Shown here piece by piece: positions 25,735 to 35,587 of a stretch of DNA of 64,000 nt. The translations under genes and the position numbers were made by a program. The notes under the pieces are model-generated. The model saw only the letters and a program-made list of their open reading frames with translations, made no database searches and was not told the origin of the DNA. The first letter of the stretch is position 1, and every line of letters starts with the position of its first letter. This stretch comes from Duncaniella dubosii (GTDB lineage Bacteria; Bacteroidota; Bacteroidia; Bacteroidales; Muribaculaceae): assembly GCF_004803915.1 (NCBI RefSeq), contig NZ_CP039396.1, forward strand, positions 186,001 to 250,000, read 5' to 3'.

Positions 25735-27303
25735 TCAGCCTTGGACAACGCCCAGATATGAGGCTACAGCATCGGCCGCACGGTCACCGTCGATGGCAGC
25801 CGAGACTATTCCTCCGGCATAACCTGCACCCTCTCCACATGGATAAAGCCCCCTGAGACTCACATGTGAAAGTGTTTCCGCATCACGCGGAATACGCAAC
25901 GGCGACGAAGTTCGGGTCTCAGCTCCGATAAGTACGGCATCATTTGTCAGAAATCCACGGTTCTTACGGTCAAAGTCACGGAATCCCTGCTGAAGTCTGC
26001 GGGCTATCCCTTTAGGAAGCAGACGGTCGATGCGTGCGGAATGGATTCCGGGTGCATAGGATGTCGCCGGAAGATCCGATGACTGACGCGAGGTCACAAA
26101 ATCGGCCATCCGCTGTGCCGGAGCATTCTGTGTACGGCCGGCCTCTTCCCAGAATGCCTTTTCAATCATCTCCTGATAGCGCATCATCTTTAAGGTAGCA
26201 TCGTCACCATCGGGCACATCTTCAGGCAAAATCTCGACAACCATGCCGGAATTTGCCCAGCGAGTTCCTCGGTTTGAAGGCGACATGCCGTTGACAACCA
26301 GCTGCCCTTCTTCACTCGCGGCAGGAATTATGAATCCACCGGGGCACATGCAGAACGAGTAGACCGCACGGTCATCCACACGGGTCAGCATCGTATATTC
26401 CGCAGCCGGAAGATATTTGCCTCTTCCATCCTTCGAATGATAACGCAGACAGTCAATTAGCTTCTGCGGATGTTCGAGACGCACTCCGATTGCAAGTCCT
26501 TTGGGCTCCATAGTCACATCGCGGTTGCGGAGCATCCGGTAGACATCGCGTGCCGAATGGCCTGTAGCCAGAATGACAGGACCTCTGAATTCAGAACCGT
26601 CGGCCGTCACGACACCCTTCACCTCATCGCTGTCAATCAGCAAATCGGTCACCCGAGTATTGAAGCGTACCTCTCCGCCACATTCAATGATGGTATTACG
26701 CATCGCTTTAATGACTTCTGGAAGTTTATCAGTCCCGATGTGGGGATGGGCATCAACCAATATATCCTCCGAAGCTCCATGCTGTGCGAAGATATGAAGT
26801 ATCTTTTCGACAGACCCTCGTTTTTTTGAACGGGTATAAAGCTTTCCGTCAGAATATGCTCCTGCACCACCCTCGCCGAAACAATAGTTTGAATCAGCAT
26901 CGACAACGCCTTCGCGTGCAATAGCCGCCATGTCCTTACGGCGCGAATCGACATCCTTGCCACGTTCAAGCACCACCGGCTTTATGCCAAGCTCAATCAG
27001 ACGGAGAGCAGCAAAAAGCCCTGCGGGTCCTGCCCCGACTATCACAACACTCTTGTCGGCAGAAAGTCTGCGATAGTCCACTGGTTTGATGAGAGAAGCG
27101 TTGTCGGGAATCTCGTCAATATAGACTTTCAATGTCAGATTGACCATCACCTGACGCTGGCGGGCATCAATCGAACGCCTCACGACAGTGACATGCCTGA
27201 TGGAATTGGCATCAACGCCGAGACGGCCTGACAGCTCGACTTTCAGCAACATCGGTTCTCCCGCAACTTTCGGGGTTACTCTCACTTCTATTGTTTCCTG
27301 CAT
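25735..27303 (-). CDS. FAD-dependent oxidoreductase (COG2509-like)
   Basis: A cytoplasmic flavoprotein of the uncharacterised FAD-dependent dehydrogenase group. The start at 27303 gives 522 residues beginning MQETIEVRV, the usual N-terminus; a start ten codons earlier is possible. An N-terminal domain of about 85 residues is followed by the dinucleotide fold VVIVGAGPAGLFAALRL near residue 95, the segment NYCFGEGGAGAYSDGKLYTR near residue 150, VILATGHSARDVY near residue 240, and GLYPCGEGAGYAGGIVSAA near the end. It starts 42 bases after the MATE gene and is probably in its operon. The substrate is unknown. Confidence 0.9.
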   Translation of the reverse strand: MQETIEVRVTPKVAGEPMLLKVELSGRLGVDANSIRHVTVVRRSIDARQRQVMVNLTLKVYIDEIPDNASLIKPVDYRRLSADKSVVIVGAGPAGLFAALRLIELGIKPVVLERGKDVDSRRKDMAAIAREGVVDADSNYCFGEGGAGAYSDGKLYTRSKKRGSVEKILHIFAQHGASEDILVDAHPHIGTDKLPEVIKAMRNTIIECGGEVRFNTRVTDLLIDSDEVKGVVTADGSEFRGPVILATGHSARDVYRMLRNRDVTMEPKGLAIGVRLEHPQKLIDCLRYHSKDGRGKYLPAAEYTMLTRVDDRAVYSFCMCPGGFIIPAASEEGQLVVNGMSPSNRGTRWANSGMVVEILPEDVPDGDDATLKMMRYQEMIEKAFWEEAGRTQNAPAQRMADFVTSRQSSDLPATSYAPGIHSARIDRLLPKGIARRLQQGFRDFDRKNRGFLTNDAVLIGAETRTSSPLRIPRDAETLSHVSLRGLYPCGEGAGYAGGIVSAAIDGDRAADAVASYLGVVQG

Positions 27304-27345
27304 TTTGATTAGGCTAAAATTATTAATATTCAAGGTCAGTCGCGG

Positions 27346-28773
27346 CTACTTGTTTCCTGTCTGTTCAGTCACAGCTCCGGCTGAAGCACCAAGCACCCCT
27401 GCATTCTCTTCCATGCGACGCATAGTGTGTCGCATCCACCACCAGAGAGTGACTATAGCGACAACAAAAGCGATAATATCTGATCCGGCCATAGATGCCC
27501 ATACCCCCGGCACACCCCAGAAACGAGGGAATATTATAAGGAAGGGTATAAGGAACAACAGCTGGCGCGTCAGCGACAGGAAGATTGACATATGCGGTTT
27601 ACCGACACTCTGGAAAAAATTCTGAATCACAATCTGACATCCGACAACCGGATATACCACGAAATATATCCTGAATCCTTCGCGTGCTATACGGATAAGG
27701 GTCTCATCGGTGGTGAACAGAGCCGACACCTTGTCGGGGAATCCTTCGCTCACAATCCATCCGAGCGACGTTATGGCAACGCCTATCCAGATGCCGAGAC
27801 GAAGAACCCTTTTCACCCTGTCAAAATGATTCGCACCTATATTATATCCGAGGATAGGCTGCATTCCCTGTGTGACACCAAAGACAATCATCACGAAAAA
27901 CATTGTGGTACGGTTAAGAATACCGTAGGCACCCACTGCAAGATTTCCGTCCGCACCGCCATAGTCAAGCAGCGCACGGTTGATGAAGATAACGACCACA
28001 CACGCGCACACATTCATCAGGAAGGGCGACAGACCAATCGCGTAGATACGCTTTACGATTGTCCATGACAGCCATGTATTGCCACGTTGAAAATGGATGG
28101 AACTTTTCTTGGACAGAAAATGTGACATCACCCATACAAAAGCTGAGAATTGACCGCACACAGTGGCACAAGCCGCGCCCCTGATGCCCCAGTCAAGAAC
28201 AAAAATAAACAGCGGTGCAAGCAGAAGATTGACCGCCACTGAAATCAGAGCCGAGGTCATTGCCTTGCGCGGATAACCCGTGGCTCGCATAAGATTGTTC
28301 AATCCGATAAATACAAAACCGATAGGTGTGCCGTAGAGAATCACCTCCATAAATTCCATCGCATAACCGACCGTGTCAGCCGTAGCACCGAAAAACAGCA
28401 ATATCGGCTCAAGAAATATCAGCGTCAATCCACCGAACACAATCGAATGGATGAGACACAGAGTGAAAACATTGTTGACCACGTCTGTGGCTCGGTTATA
28501 ATTCTTCTGCCCTAAAAAAATCGAGACTATAGTAGCGCCACCGGCTGCAATTAGCATACAGAAGGCTGCGACGAGGTTCATCAGCGGGAAAGTGATGGCC
28601 AGACCGGCAATAGCCATAGGTCCGACACCACGCCCTATGAATATACTGTCTATGATATTGTAGAGCGAAGTCGCAACACTTGCGATGATTGCCGGTACGG
28701 AATACTGGACGAGAAGTTTGCCGACGGACTTGACTCCGAGATCTTCTGTCGAGGTGCTTGCATTTACTGCCAT
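27346..28773 (-). CDS. MATE-family efflux transporter
   Basis: A 475-residue inner-membrane transporter with about 12 hydrophobic segments in two similar halves. The N-terminal LLVQYSVPAIIASVATSLYN and IDSIFIGRGVGPMAIAGL segments are typical of the MATE superfamily, as is the repeat NFFQSVGKPHMSIFLSLTRQ in the second half. MATE proteins export drugs or metabolites in exchange for Na+ or H+. A TAATTTTG box lies upstream. The FAD oxidoreductase gene follows. The substrate is not predictable. Confidence 0.94.
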   Translation of the reverse strand: MAVNASTSTEDLGVKSVGKLLVQYSVPAIIASVATSLYNIIDSIFIGRGVGPMAIAGLAITFPLMNLVAAFCMLIAAGGATIVSIFLGQKNYNRATDVVNNVFTLCLIHSIVFGGLTLIFLEPILLFFGATADTVGYAMEFMEVILYGTPIGFVFIGLNNLMRATGYPRKAMTSALISVAVNLLLAPLFIFVLDWGIRGAACATVCGQFSAFVWVMSHFLSKKSSIHFQRGNTWLSWTIVKRIYAIGLSPFLMNVCACVVVIFINRALLDYGGADGNLAVGAYGILNRTTMFFVMIVFGVTQGMQPILGYNIGANHFDRVKRVLRLGIWIGVAITSLGWIVSEGFPDKVSALFTTDETLIRIAREGFRIYFVVYPVVGCQIVIQNFFQSVGKPHMSIFLSLTRQLLFLIPFLIIFPRFWGVPGVWASMAGSDIIAFVVAIVTLWWWMRHTMRRMEENAGVLGASAGAVTEQTGNK

Positions 28774-28815
28774 CTGATTTTCCCTTTTTTGACTAACCTA
28801 CGATGAAACGCGACG

Positions 28816-28823
28816 CAAAATTA
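28816..28823 (-). promoter_or_regulatory. -7 box (TAATTTTG) of the MATE gene
   Basis: TAATTTTG on the minus strand lies 42 bases before the MATE start. No clear -33 box is seen. Confidence 0.4.
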
Positions 28824-28880
28824 CACTGTTTGCGCTATAGGCTTATGATATTAAAAACTATTTAACTATATTATTGTTAA

Positions 28881-30119
28881 TTACTGTCGGCCTTCCTCAG
28901 AAAGCTTACGTTCAAGAAAGAACCGACGTGTCATAAAAACAAGCAGAAGCGTCCCGGCAATCTGCGAGATTGAAGCCGACCAGAATGAAGCGGAAAAATC
29001 TATGTATTCGGCCAGCACTCCTCCTGCCAATATCCCCAGTCCCATACCGCAGTCCCATGAAGTGAGAATCGACGAATTGGCCGTCCCTCTCTGGTCACGC
29101 CTTGCAACGGAAATAAACATATTGAGAAACGCCGGATACATACGGCCATTGCCAAGTCCGATGAGAACGGCCGAACAATAGTAGGCCCATTGCCCCGGAG
29201 AGAGAGAAAACAATGTGAACCCGACGCAGCTTATCAATGCTCCCTGCAGCGCATTTTCCGTCAGCTTACCCTCTCGAAGAGACTTTGCCCCATAGAGACG
29301 GGAGATAAACAGACCTGTCGACAAAAGGGCGAAAAAGAGACCGGTCCCGTCAGTAATACCAAGTTCCTCCTTGCCATAAATAGCCACGTAATTACTCATG
29401 ACACCCCAACAGAAGCCGAATAGCAATATGTTTATAGCCATAAGCCATGCCCGTCCAAGGAAAAAATGGTCAAGACTGAACTTCGGTTTATTTTCGACTA
29501 TTGGTCGCGGAGGCTGTTTTATGGAACACGCCATGCAGAATCCGACAAAAGCCACAATGAGTGAAATCCAGAACAGCAATTGAAAATTACCGGTGACAGA
29601 GTAGACATAGATGCCGGCCGATGGAGCGATGGCCATAGCCAGATTGTTACTTAGACCGTAGAATCCGACACCCTCATTCCGTCGCGAAGAAGGCAGGACA
29701 TCTATCGCAACAGTACTGTTGGCTACCGTCGTCGCTCCGAACGGCAATCCATGAAGGGTGCGGACTATAGCAAACATCAGGATTGTACCTGCCCCTATAT
29801 ATCCGGTGAAACATATGAAAAAAGTAAAAAAGCACAACATCAGAACCTTCTTGCGGTTAAAACTATCCACAATAAATCCGCTGAACGGACGTACAATCAA
29901 CGCCGCGACGACATAGCCTGAAAGTACGAGCCCGATAAGATCCTTGTCGGCATGAAACTGTGCGTCAAGATAGATAGGAAGCAACGGAGTCAGGAGATAG
30001 AACGAAAAGAACATCATGAAGTTTCCTGCCATTGCCTTGCAGTAATTTGAATTCCACAGCTTTTCCTTTACGGAACCTGATGCAGCCTCACATCCTGCCG
30101 TATGCTTTGATTCACTCAT
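28881..30119 (-). CDS. Major facilitator superfamily transporter
   Basis: The start at 30119 gives 412 residues beginning MSESKHTAGCEA; an upstream frame to 30173 adds 18 residues of leader sequence. About 12 transmembrane segments are visible, starting NFMMFFSFYLLTPLLPIYL. The loop motif SFNRKKVLMLCF lies between helices 2 and 3 and the DVLPSSRRNEGVGFYGLSNN region is typical of drug:H+ antiporter-like MFS proteins. A cytoplasmic arginine-rich tail ends the protein. It is divergent from mdh. The substrate is unknown. Confidence 0.92.
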   Translation of the reverse strand: MSESKHTAGCEAASGSVKEKLWNSNYCKAMAGNFMMFFSFYLLTPLLPIYLDAQFHADKDLIGLVLSGYVVAALIVRPFSGFIVDSFNRKKVLMLCFFTFFICFTGYIGAGTILMFAIVRTLHGLPFGATTVANSTVAIDVLPSSRRNEGVGFYGLSNNLAMAIAPSAGIYVYSVTGNFQLLFWISLIVAFVGFCMACSIKQPPRPIVENKPKFSLDHFFLGRAWLMAINILLFGFCWGVMSNYVAIYGKEELGITDGTGLFFALLSTGLFISRLYGAKSLREGKLTENALQGALISCVGFTLFSLSPGQWAYYCSAVLIGLGNGRMYPAFLNMFISVARRDQRGTANSSILTSWDCGMGLGILAGGVLAEYIDFSASFWSASISQIAGTLLLVFMTRRFFLERKLSEEGRQ

Positions 30120-30429
30120 ATTTTCAATCTTTATTACCTCTATATACCTGAAACCCGGTGACGTTTTAAACAATCAGCGACACGCATCCTATGCGAATAT
30201 AAACGACACCGCCATGAAAACGGCTGCAAAGTTAGCAAGTTTTTTGTCAACAGAACAATAATACCTGTTAATTGATGGCTACGACAACTTTTATGGCCCG
30301 TTTCATGTTATGCTTTAAAGAATGCGACATGACATTCAGAAAATGCCAGTCTCTACAAAACCGATGACCAATATATGCACATCTATAATGTATAATAAAT
30401 TGTTGTTTTAATTAAATATACAAGCAAAC
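30120..30429. other. Divergent intergenic region between the MFS gene and mdh
   Basis: This 310-base gap holds the MFS -7 box at 30227-30234 and an AT-rich stretch before mdh from about 30380. I see no RNA gene, repeat or small coding frame in it. The mdh promoter does not match the consensus well. Confidence 0.5.
30227..30234 (-). promoter_or_regulatory. -7 box (TAACTTTG) of the MFS gene
   Basis: TAACTTTGCAG on the minus strand matches the same 11-base sequence seen before lepA and tRNA-Thr. The transcript leader would be about 100 bases. Confidence 0.5.
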
Positions 30430-31443
30430 ATGAAATTTTTAACTGATGAGAAGCTGACCATCGTCGGCGCAGCCGGCATGATCGGATCAAACATGGCACA
30501 GACAGCAGTGATGATGCACCTTACTCCCAACATCTGCCTCTACGATCCCTACGGACCTGCACTTGAGGGAGTAGCCGAAGAACTCTTCCATTGTGGCTTC
30601 GAGGGTGTCAATATCACCTATACAACTGATATCAAGGAGGCTCTTAGCGGTGCGAAATACGTCGTATCGTCTGGTGGCGCAGCCCGTAAGGCAGGAATGA
30701 CACGTGAAGACCTCCTTAAAGGAAACGCCCAGATTGCAGCCCAGTTCGGCAAGGATGTCAAGCAATATTGCCCCGATGTAAAACATATCGTCGTTGTGTT
30801 CAATCCGGCTGATATCACCGGTCTTATCACCCTCCTTTATTCCGGAGTAGAACCGTCAAAGGTAAGCACGCTTGCCGCACTCGACAGCACGCGCCTCAGA
30901 AGCGAACTCTCGAAATATTTCAAGATTCCAGCCGACGAAATCACCAACAGCCGTACTTATGGCGGCCACGGCGAACAGATGGCTGTATTCGCTTCAACTA
31001 CCTTGGTGGACGGCAAGCCCCTCGTAGATATAATCGGCACGCCCAAACTTCCGTTGGAAGACTGGATTGCAATAAAAGAACGTGTCGTACAAGGTGGAAA
31101 GAACATCATTGAACTTCGCGGACGTTCGTCATTCCAGAGCCCGGCTTACCTGTCAATCGAAATGATCGCAGCTGCAATGGGTGGTGCTCCTTTCCGCTGG
31201 CCGGCCGGTACGTATGTCAACAACGACCGTTTCAAACATATCATGATGGCCATGGAAACCGTCATCAGCAAAAACGGCGTGGAATGCAAACCGATTGCAG
31301 GAACTCCAGAAGAAGAAAAAGAGCTTGAAAAGAGCTATCAGCACCTTTGCAAGCTTCGCGATGAAGTGATTGAGATGGGAGTAATGCCTCCTATCGCCGA
31401 CTGGCACAAACTCAATCCTTATATGGAACGTAAGACCTGTTGA
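30430..31443 (+). CDS. mdh: Malate dehydrogenase
   Basis: Mdh interconverts malate and oxaloacetate with NAD(H) and in Bacteroidales feeds the fumarate branch. The 337-residue protein has the Rossmann motif GAAGMIGSNMA near residue 13, the substrate loop SSGGAARKAGMTREDL near residue 80 with arginines that favour malate over lactate, NPADITGLI near residue 123, and the catalytic histidine in YGGHGEQMAV near residue 180. It is slightly longer than typical bacterial Mdh (about 310-330). It is monocistronic; a GC-rich hairpin follows. Confidence 0.9.
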   Translation: MKFLTDEKLTIVGAAGMIGSNMAQTAVMMHLTPNICLYDPYGPALEGVAEELFHCGFEGVNITYTTDIKEALSGAKYVVSSGGAARKAGMTREDLLKGNAQIAAQFGKDVKQYCPDVKHIVVVFNPADITGLITLLYSGVEPSKVSTLAALDSTRLRSELSKYFKIPADEITNSRTYGGHGEQMAVFASTTLVDGKPLVDIIGTPKLPLEDWIAIKERVVQGGKNIIELRGRSSFQSPAYLSIEMIAAAMGGAPFRWPAGTYVNNDRFKHIMMAMETVISKNGVECKPIAGTPEEEKELEKSYQHLCKLRDEVIEMGVMPPIADWHKLNPYMERKTC

Positions 31444-31448
31444 GAACT

Positions 31449-31471
31449 TGCCCCGATATAAAATCGGGGCA
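31449..31471 (+). terminator. Hairpin after mdh
   Basis: TGCCCCGAT (31449-31457) pairs perfectly with ATCGGGGCA (31463-31471). An A-run, not a T-run, follows on the plus strand, so this is a strong hairpin rather than a textbook intrinsic terminator. Confidence 0.5.
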
Positions 31472-31660
31472 AAAAAAATTACTCGTCATCCCGACGAATA
31501 ACTTTTTTACCTTAAATCTAATACCATGAAAAACTTGTCACAAAGGTATAACCTTTAGTCGTAGCCGCCAAATAAAACGGCATAAAAATTCACTATTTTA
31601 ACAAGATTTAACCAAGTATTTCTTTTTTCACCATTTTTCTCCCTCTTCGGGAGGTGATTG

Positions 31661-31691
31661 TTGTGGATTAAGAAATAATTGGTTAAATTTG
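31661..31691 (+). promoter_or_regulatory. Promoter of der
   Basis: TTG at 31661-31663 and TAAATTTG at 31684-31691 are 20 bases apart. The start codon of der lies 49 bases further on. Confidence 0.55.
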
Positions 31692-31740
31692 CATTTGCAT
31701 AAGCCTTGACTTATGCCCTCACAGCATTAACAATCAATGT

Positions 31741-33060
31741 ATGGGACAAATGATAGCCATCGTGGGACGCCCTAATGTAGGCAAATCCACACTCTTCAAC
31801 AGACTCACCCAATCACGCACGGCCATCACAAACGATGAAGCCGGCACAACCCGTGACCGCCAGTATGGAAAAGTCGACTGGAACGGGAAGGAGTTTTCAA
31901 TCGTGGACACGGGCGGCTGGGTAGTAAACAGTGAAGACATTTTCGAAAATGAAATCAACAAGCAGGTCTATCTCGCAATCGAGCAGGCCGACGAGATACT
32001 TTTTGTAGTAGACGCAGCCAACGGTGTCACTGACCTTGACGATAAGGTGGCACAGATTTTGCGCCGATCAACCAAACCTGTCATCCTCGTTGCAAACAAA
32101 GTCGATACAGGTGACTCGCTCTACAACATAGCCGAATTCTACAGTCTGGGTCTCGGTGATCCGATGGGTGTTTCAGCTGTCAGCGGTTACGGCACAGGAG
32201 ACCTTCTTGACGAAGTAGTGAAAAAAATGCCGGAGAAGGATGATGACGAGTCAGAGCAACTCGACGATATTCCCAAAATTGCAATCGTCGGCCGCCCGAA
32301 CGCAGGCAAATCATCAATCATCAATGCCTTCATTGACGAAGAGCGCCACATCGTCACCGACATAGCAGGAACGACACGCGACTCAATCTATACACGATAT
32401 AACAAATTCGGTTTCGATTTCTATCTTGTCGACACTGCCGGCATACGCAAAAAGACAAAAGTCACCGAAGACATCGAATACTACTCGGTAATCCGTTCAA
32501 TACGTGCGATTGAAGCATCTGACGTCTGCATCCTTATGATTGATGCAACACGTGGCATTGAAGCTCAGGACGTTGCAATTTTCTCGCTTATCCAGCGCAA
32601 CAAAAAGGGACTTGTCGTAGTGGTCAATAAATGGGATCTTGTTCAGGACAAATCAAAGGAAGCCATCAAGCATTACGAGGACTCGATACGTTCACGCTTC
32701 GCCCCGTTTGTCGACTTCCCGATTATTTTTGCCTCGGCTCTCACAAAGCAACGCATATTCAAGGTGCTTGAAACCGCCCTTCAGGTGTGCGAGAACCGTC
32801 GACGCATAGTCCCGACCTCCCAGCTAAACACCGTCATGCTTGAAGCGATTTCGGCTTATCCGCCACCGGCAAACAAGGGTAAGTTCATCAAAATCAAGTA
32901 TGTCACAATGCTCAAGGGTTCTCCGATTCCGACATTCATATTTTTCTGTAATCTCCCACAGTGGGTCAAAGAGCCATACCGGCGCTATCTTGAAAACAAG
33001 ATCAGAGAGAATTGGGATTTCCACGGAACGCCAATCAACGTATTCATGCGCGAAAAATAA
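31741..33060 (+). CDS. der: Ribosome-assembly GTPase Der (EngA)
   Basis: Der is an essential GTPase with two tandem G domains that helps assemble the 50S subunit. The 439-residue protein has GRPNVGKST near residue 8 and GRPNAGKSS near residue 182, the DTGG and DTAG switch motifs, NKVD and NKWD specificity motifs, and a C-terminal KH-like domain (residues about 355-439). The length and order are standard. The gene stands alone, 55 bases before a GH2 gene. Confidence 0.98.
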   Translation: MGQMIAIVGRPNVGKSTLFNRLTQSRTAITNDEAGTTRDRQYGKVDWNGKEFSIVDTGGWVVNSEDIFENEINKQVYLAIEQADEILFVVDAANGVTDLDDKVAQILRRSTKPVILVANKVDTGDSLYNIAEFYSLGLGDPMGVSAVSGYGTGDLLDEVVKKMPEKDDDESEQLDDIPKIAIVGRPNAGKSSIINAFIDEERHIVTDIAGTTRDSIYTRYNKFGFDFYLVDTAGIRKKTKVTEDIEYYSVIRSIRAIEASDVCILMIDATRGIEAQDVAIFSLIQRNKKGLVVVVNKWDLVQDKSKEAIKHYEDSIRSRFAPFVDFPIIFASALTKQRIFKVLETALQVCENRRRIVPTSQLNTVMLEAISAYPPPANKGKFIKIKYVTMLKGSPIPTFIFFCNLPQWVKEPYRRYLENKIRENWDFHGTPINVFMREK

Positions 33061-33115
33061 TCGCACTTTCACGGCCATTACAGATGCTCTTGCAAGTGCA
33101 TCCTGATTACTATTT

Positions 33116-35506
33116 ATGAAAATTCTCTCTAATACCATAATAATAATATTATTGGTCACATGCCTCTGCGACTCCGCCTTCGGGCGAAGCGTAGAGCCAT
33201 GGAATTTTGGATGGAAATTCAAATCAGGAAATACCCCTGCAGCAGAAGCAGTGTCGACCGATGACAGTTCATGGGCCGATATCAATCTTCCGCATGACTT
33301 TCAGATTTCACAAGAATGGGTAGAACCGTCGCCGGACGAACGTCCCGACATGACAAACCAGATGGCAAACGTAAAAAGCCGTCTTAGTCCCCGTGGATTC
33401 AAGGAAATGGGCATCGGATGGTATCGCAAGTCATTCGTACCCGATTCTGCGTGGATCGGGAAAAGAGTATTGCTCGATTTTGAAGGGATAATGCTTACCG
33501 GCGATGTCTATCTCAACGGGACCAGAGTCGGCGGCACCAACTATGGCTATCTCGGAACAGAAATCGACCTGAGCGCAGGCCTGAAATACGGACAAAAGAA
33601 TACCGTAGCCGTCAAAGCTGATACCGGCAAGCCCGAAAATTCGCGCTGGTATACCGGCGGAGGGCTCTACCGCGACGTGAATCTCATAGTCACGGACAAA
33701 AACCACTATTTCACCCGCAATCCGCTAAGGATTACTACACCTGTGATCAGCGACACACTGTCGACTGTAAAAATCGAAGCTGAAATAGCATCACGTCACC
33801 GCCCTGACAGTCTCACGGTAAAAATTGAAATAGAATCACCCGACGGAATCACTGTATATGACTCAACAAAAAAACTGCGCAACTACCGCAGCCAGCGCAT
33901 ACGTGAATTCCTGATTGACAGTATAGCCGTCACATCACCGCAACTCTGGGACACCGGGCATCCGGATCTCTACACTCTTCATCTTTCGCTCATAAATAAA
34001 GACGGTTCTGTTGCCGACACCTACAGCGAACATTTCGGTATACGCAGTGTGGAATTCTCTCCTGAGTTTGGAATGAAGCTCAACGGACGCAAAGTGCTGC
34101 TAAAAGGCATCGCCAACCATCACACACTCGGCGCACTCGGCGCAGCTGCCTACCCGCGCGCTATGGAAAAACGTATACAGCTGCTGAAAGAGTTCGGCTT
34201 CAACCACATCCGCACATCCCACAATCCATACAGCAAATCATTCCTTGACCTCTGCGACCGCTACGGCATACTTGTGGTCGACGAACTGTATGACAAATGG
34301 AAACGCCAGTATTCAGGCGACCGCAAAGACTGGAGCGAACAATGGCAGCACGATGTGGAGGAATGGGTCAGACGCGACCGCAGCCACCCATCGGTCGTCA
34401 TGTGGAGTCTCGGCAACGAACTGCAGATGATCAGCGACCTTCCGTTCAACGACTGGGGTGTCACACCATACCGTCTGCAAAAAATGCTGCTTGACCGTCT
34501 GGACGGCACACGACTGTCGACAGTCGCCATGCACCCGCGCGGACGAAACCACTTTACCGACAGCCTTCCCGCACCTCTCGCACTCGTCACCGACATCGCA
34601 TCCTATAATTACAGGTATATGTATTTTCCCGGCGATTCGCGTCGATTTCCCGGAATGATATTCTATCAGAGCGAGGCCAACACATCGGGCATGGGGCCAA
34701 ATTACTTCGACATGGACCTTAACCGCGTGGTCGGGCTGGCATACTGGGGCATGATCGACTATCTCGGCGAATCACAGGGATGGCCGTCCAAGGGATGGTT
34801 GCAAGGTGTGTTCGACATATCACTCGAACCAAAACCGATGGCCTATTTCCTGCGCAGTTTCTTCAAACCTGACGAGCCGGTGGTGCGCATAGCAATAGCC
34901 GATGCCGACGACAACTCCGAATGGAACGGAGTTACAGTCGGGACAACCAAATTTTCATCACACTGGAATCGTAAACCCGGTGAAAGCCTTAATCTCTGCA
35001 CTTTCACCAATGCCGACGAGGTTGAACTGCGGATAAACGGCAAAAGCATCGGCAGAAAGCCAAACAATGTCAGCGACTCCAAGACACGAAACCGCATCCT
35101 GTGGGAAAACATACCCTATACCAAAGGCTATATCGAGGCGATAGCATACCGCAATGGAGAAAAGACTCCTGTCGCACAGCATAGACTCGACACCACCGGA
35201 AAAGCGACAAAACTAAAAATAGAAGGCGATAATCCGAAGTGGAAAGCAGACGGAACGGATCTCATCCATGTCAGAATCAGTGCCCGCGATTCAAAAGACC
35301 GCCAAGTTCCCGACGACTCCACTCCGCTGAAATTCCATGTTGACGGACCAGCAGAGATCGCAGGTGTAATCAACGGTGACATAACATCCGAAGAACTGAC
35401 CACAGGTAACTCCCGACGGCTGTTTAACGGAACTGCGACAGTGATACTCCGTTCTAAGCGAGAGGCCGGAGATGTAAAACTCACCGTTACCCCCAAGGAG
35501 CCATGA
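33116..35506 (+). CDS. Glycoside hydrolase family 2 enzyme (beta-galactosidase-like)
   Basis: A 796-residue secreted or periplasmic glycosidase with a signal peptide at residues 1-23 (ending DSAFG). The sugar-binding jelly roll (residues about 25-200), an immunoglobulin-like domain (205-310) and the TIM barrel follow. The acid/base glutamate is in VVMWSLGNELQM near residue 434 and the nucleophile is probably the glutamate of FYQSEANTSGM near residue 522. C-terminal Ig-like domains (DUF4982 type) end the protein. GH2 covers beta-galactosidase, glucuronidase and mannosidase activities; the sequence alone does not decide. It lies directly before rhaB and may supply the rhamnose pathway with a substrate. 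Confidence 0.92.
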   Translation: MKILSNTIIIILLVTCLCDSAFGRSVEPWNFGWKFKSGNTPAAEAVSTDDSSWADINLPHDFQISQEWVEPSPDERPDMTNQMANVKSRLSPRGFKEMGIGWYRKSFVPDSAWIGKRVLLDFEGIMLTGDVYLNGTRVGGTNYGYLGTEIDLSAGLKYGQKNTVAVKADTGKPENSRWYTGGGLYRDVNLIVTDKNHYFTRNPLRITTPVISDTLSTVKIEAEIASRHRPDSLTVKIEIESPDGITVYDSTKKLRNYRSQRIREFLIDSIAVTSPQLWDTGHPDLYTLHLSLINKDGSVADTYSEHFGIRSVEFSPEFGMKLNGRKVLLKGIANHHTLGALGAAAYPRAMEKRIQLLKEFGFNHIRTSHNPYSKSFLDLCDRYGILVVDELYDKWKRQYSGDRKDWSEQWQHDVEEWVRRDRSHPSVVMWSLGNELQMISDLPFNDWGVTPYRLQKMLLDRLDGTRLSTVAMHPRGRNHFTDSLPAPLALVTDIASYNYRYMYFPGDSRRFPGMIFYQSEANTSGMGPNYFDMDLNRVVGLAYWGMIDYLGESQGWPSKGWLQGVFDISLEPKPMAYFLRSFFKPDEPVVRIAIADADDNSEWNGVTVGTTKFSSHWNRKPGESLNLCTFTNADEVELRINGKSIGRKPNNVSDSKTRNRILWENIPYTKGYIEAIAYRNGEKTPVAQHRLDTTGKATKLKIEGDNPKWKADGTDLIHVRISARDSKDRQVPDDSTPLKFHVDGPAEIAGVINGDITSEELTTGNSRRLFNGTATVILRSKREAGDVKLTVTPKEP

Positions 35507-35587
35507 AGCCGGTGACCGCCACATTCAGCACCTACTGATTATCCACAACCAAGAACATTCATAACAAAACAAAAGACATACTATCCC

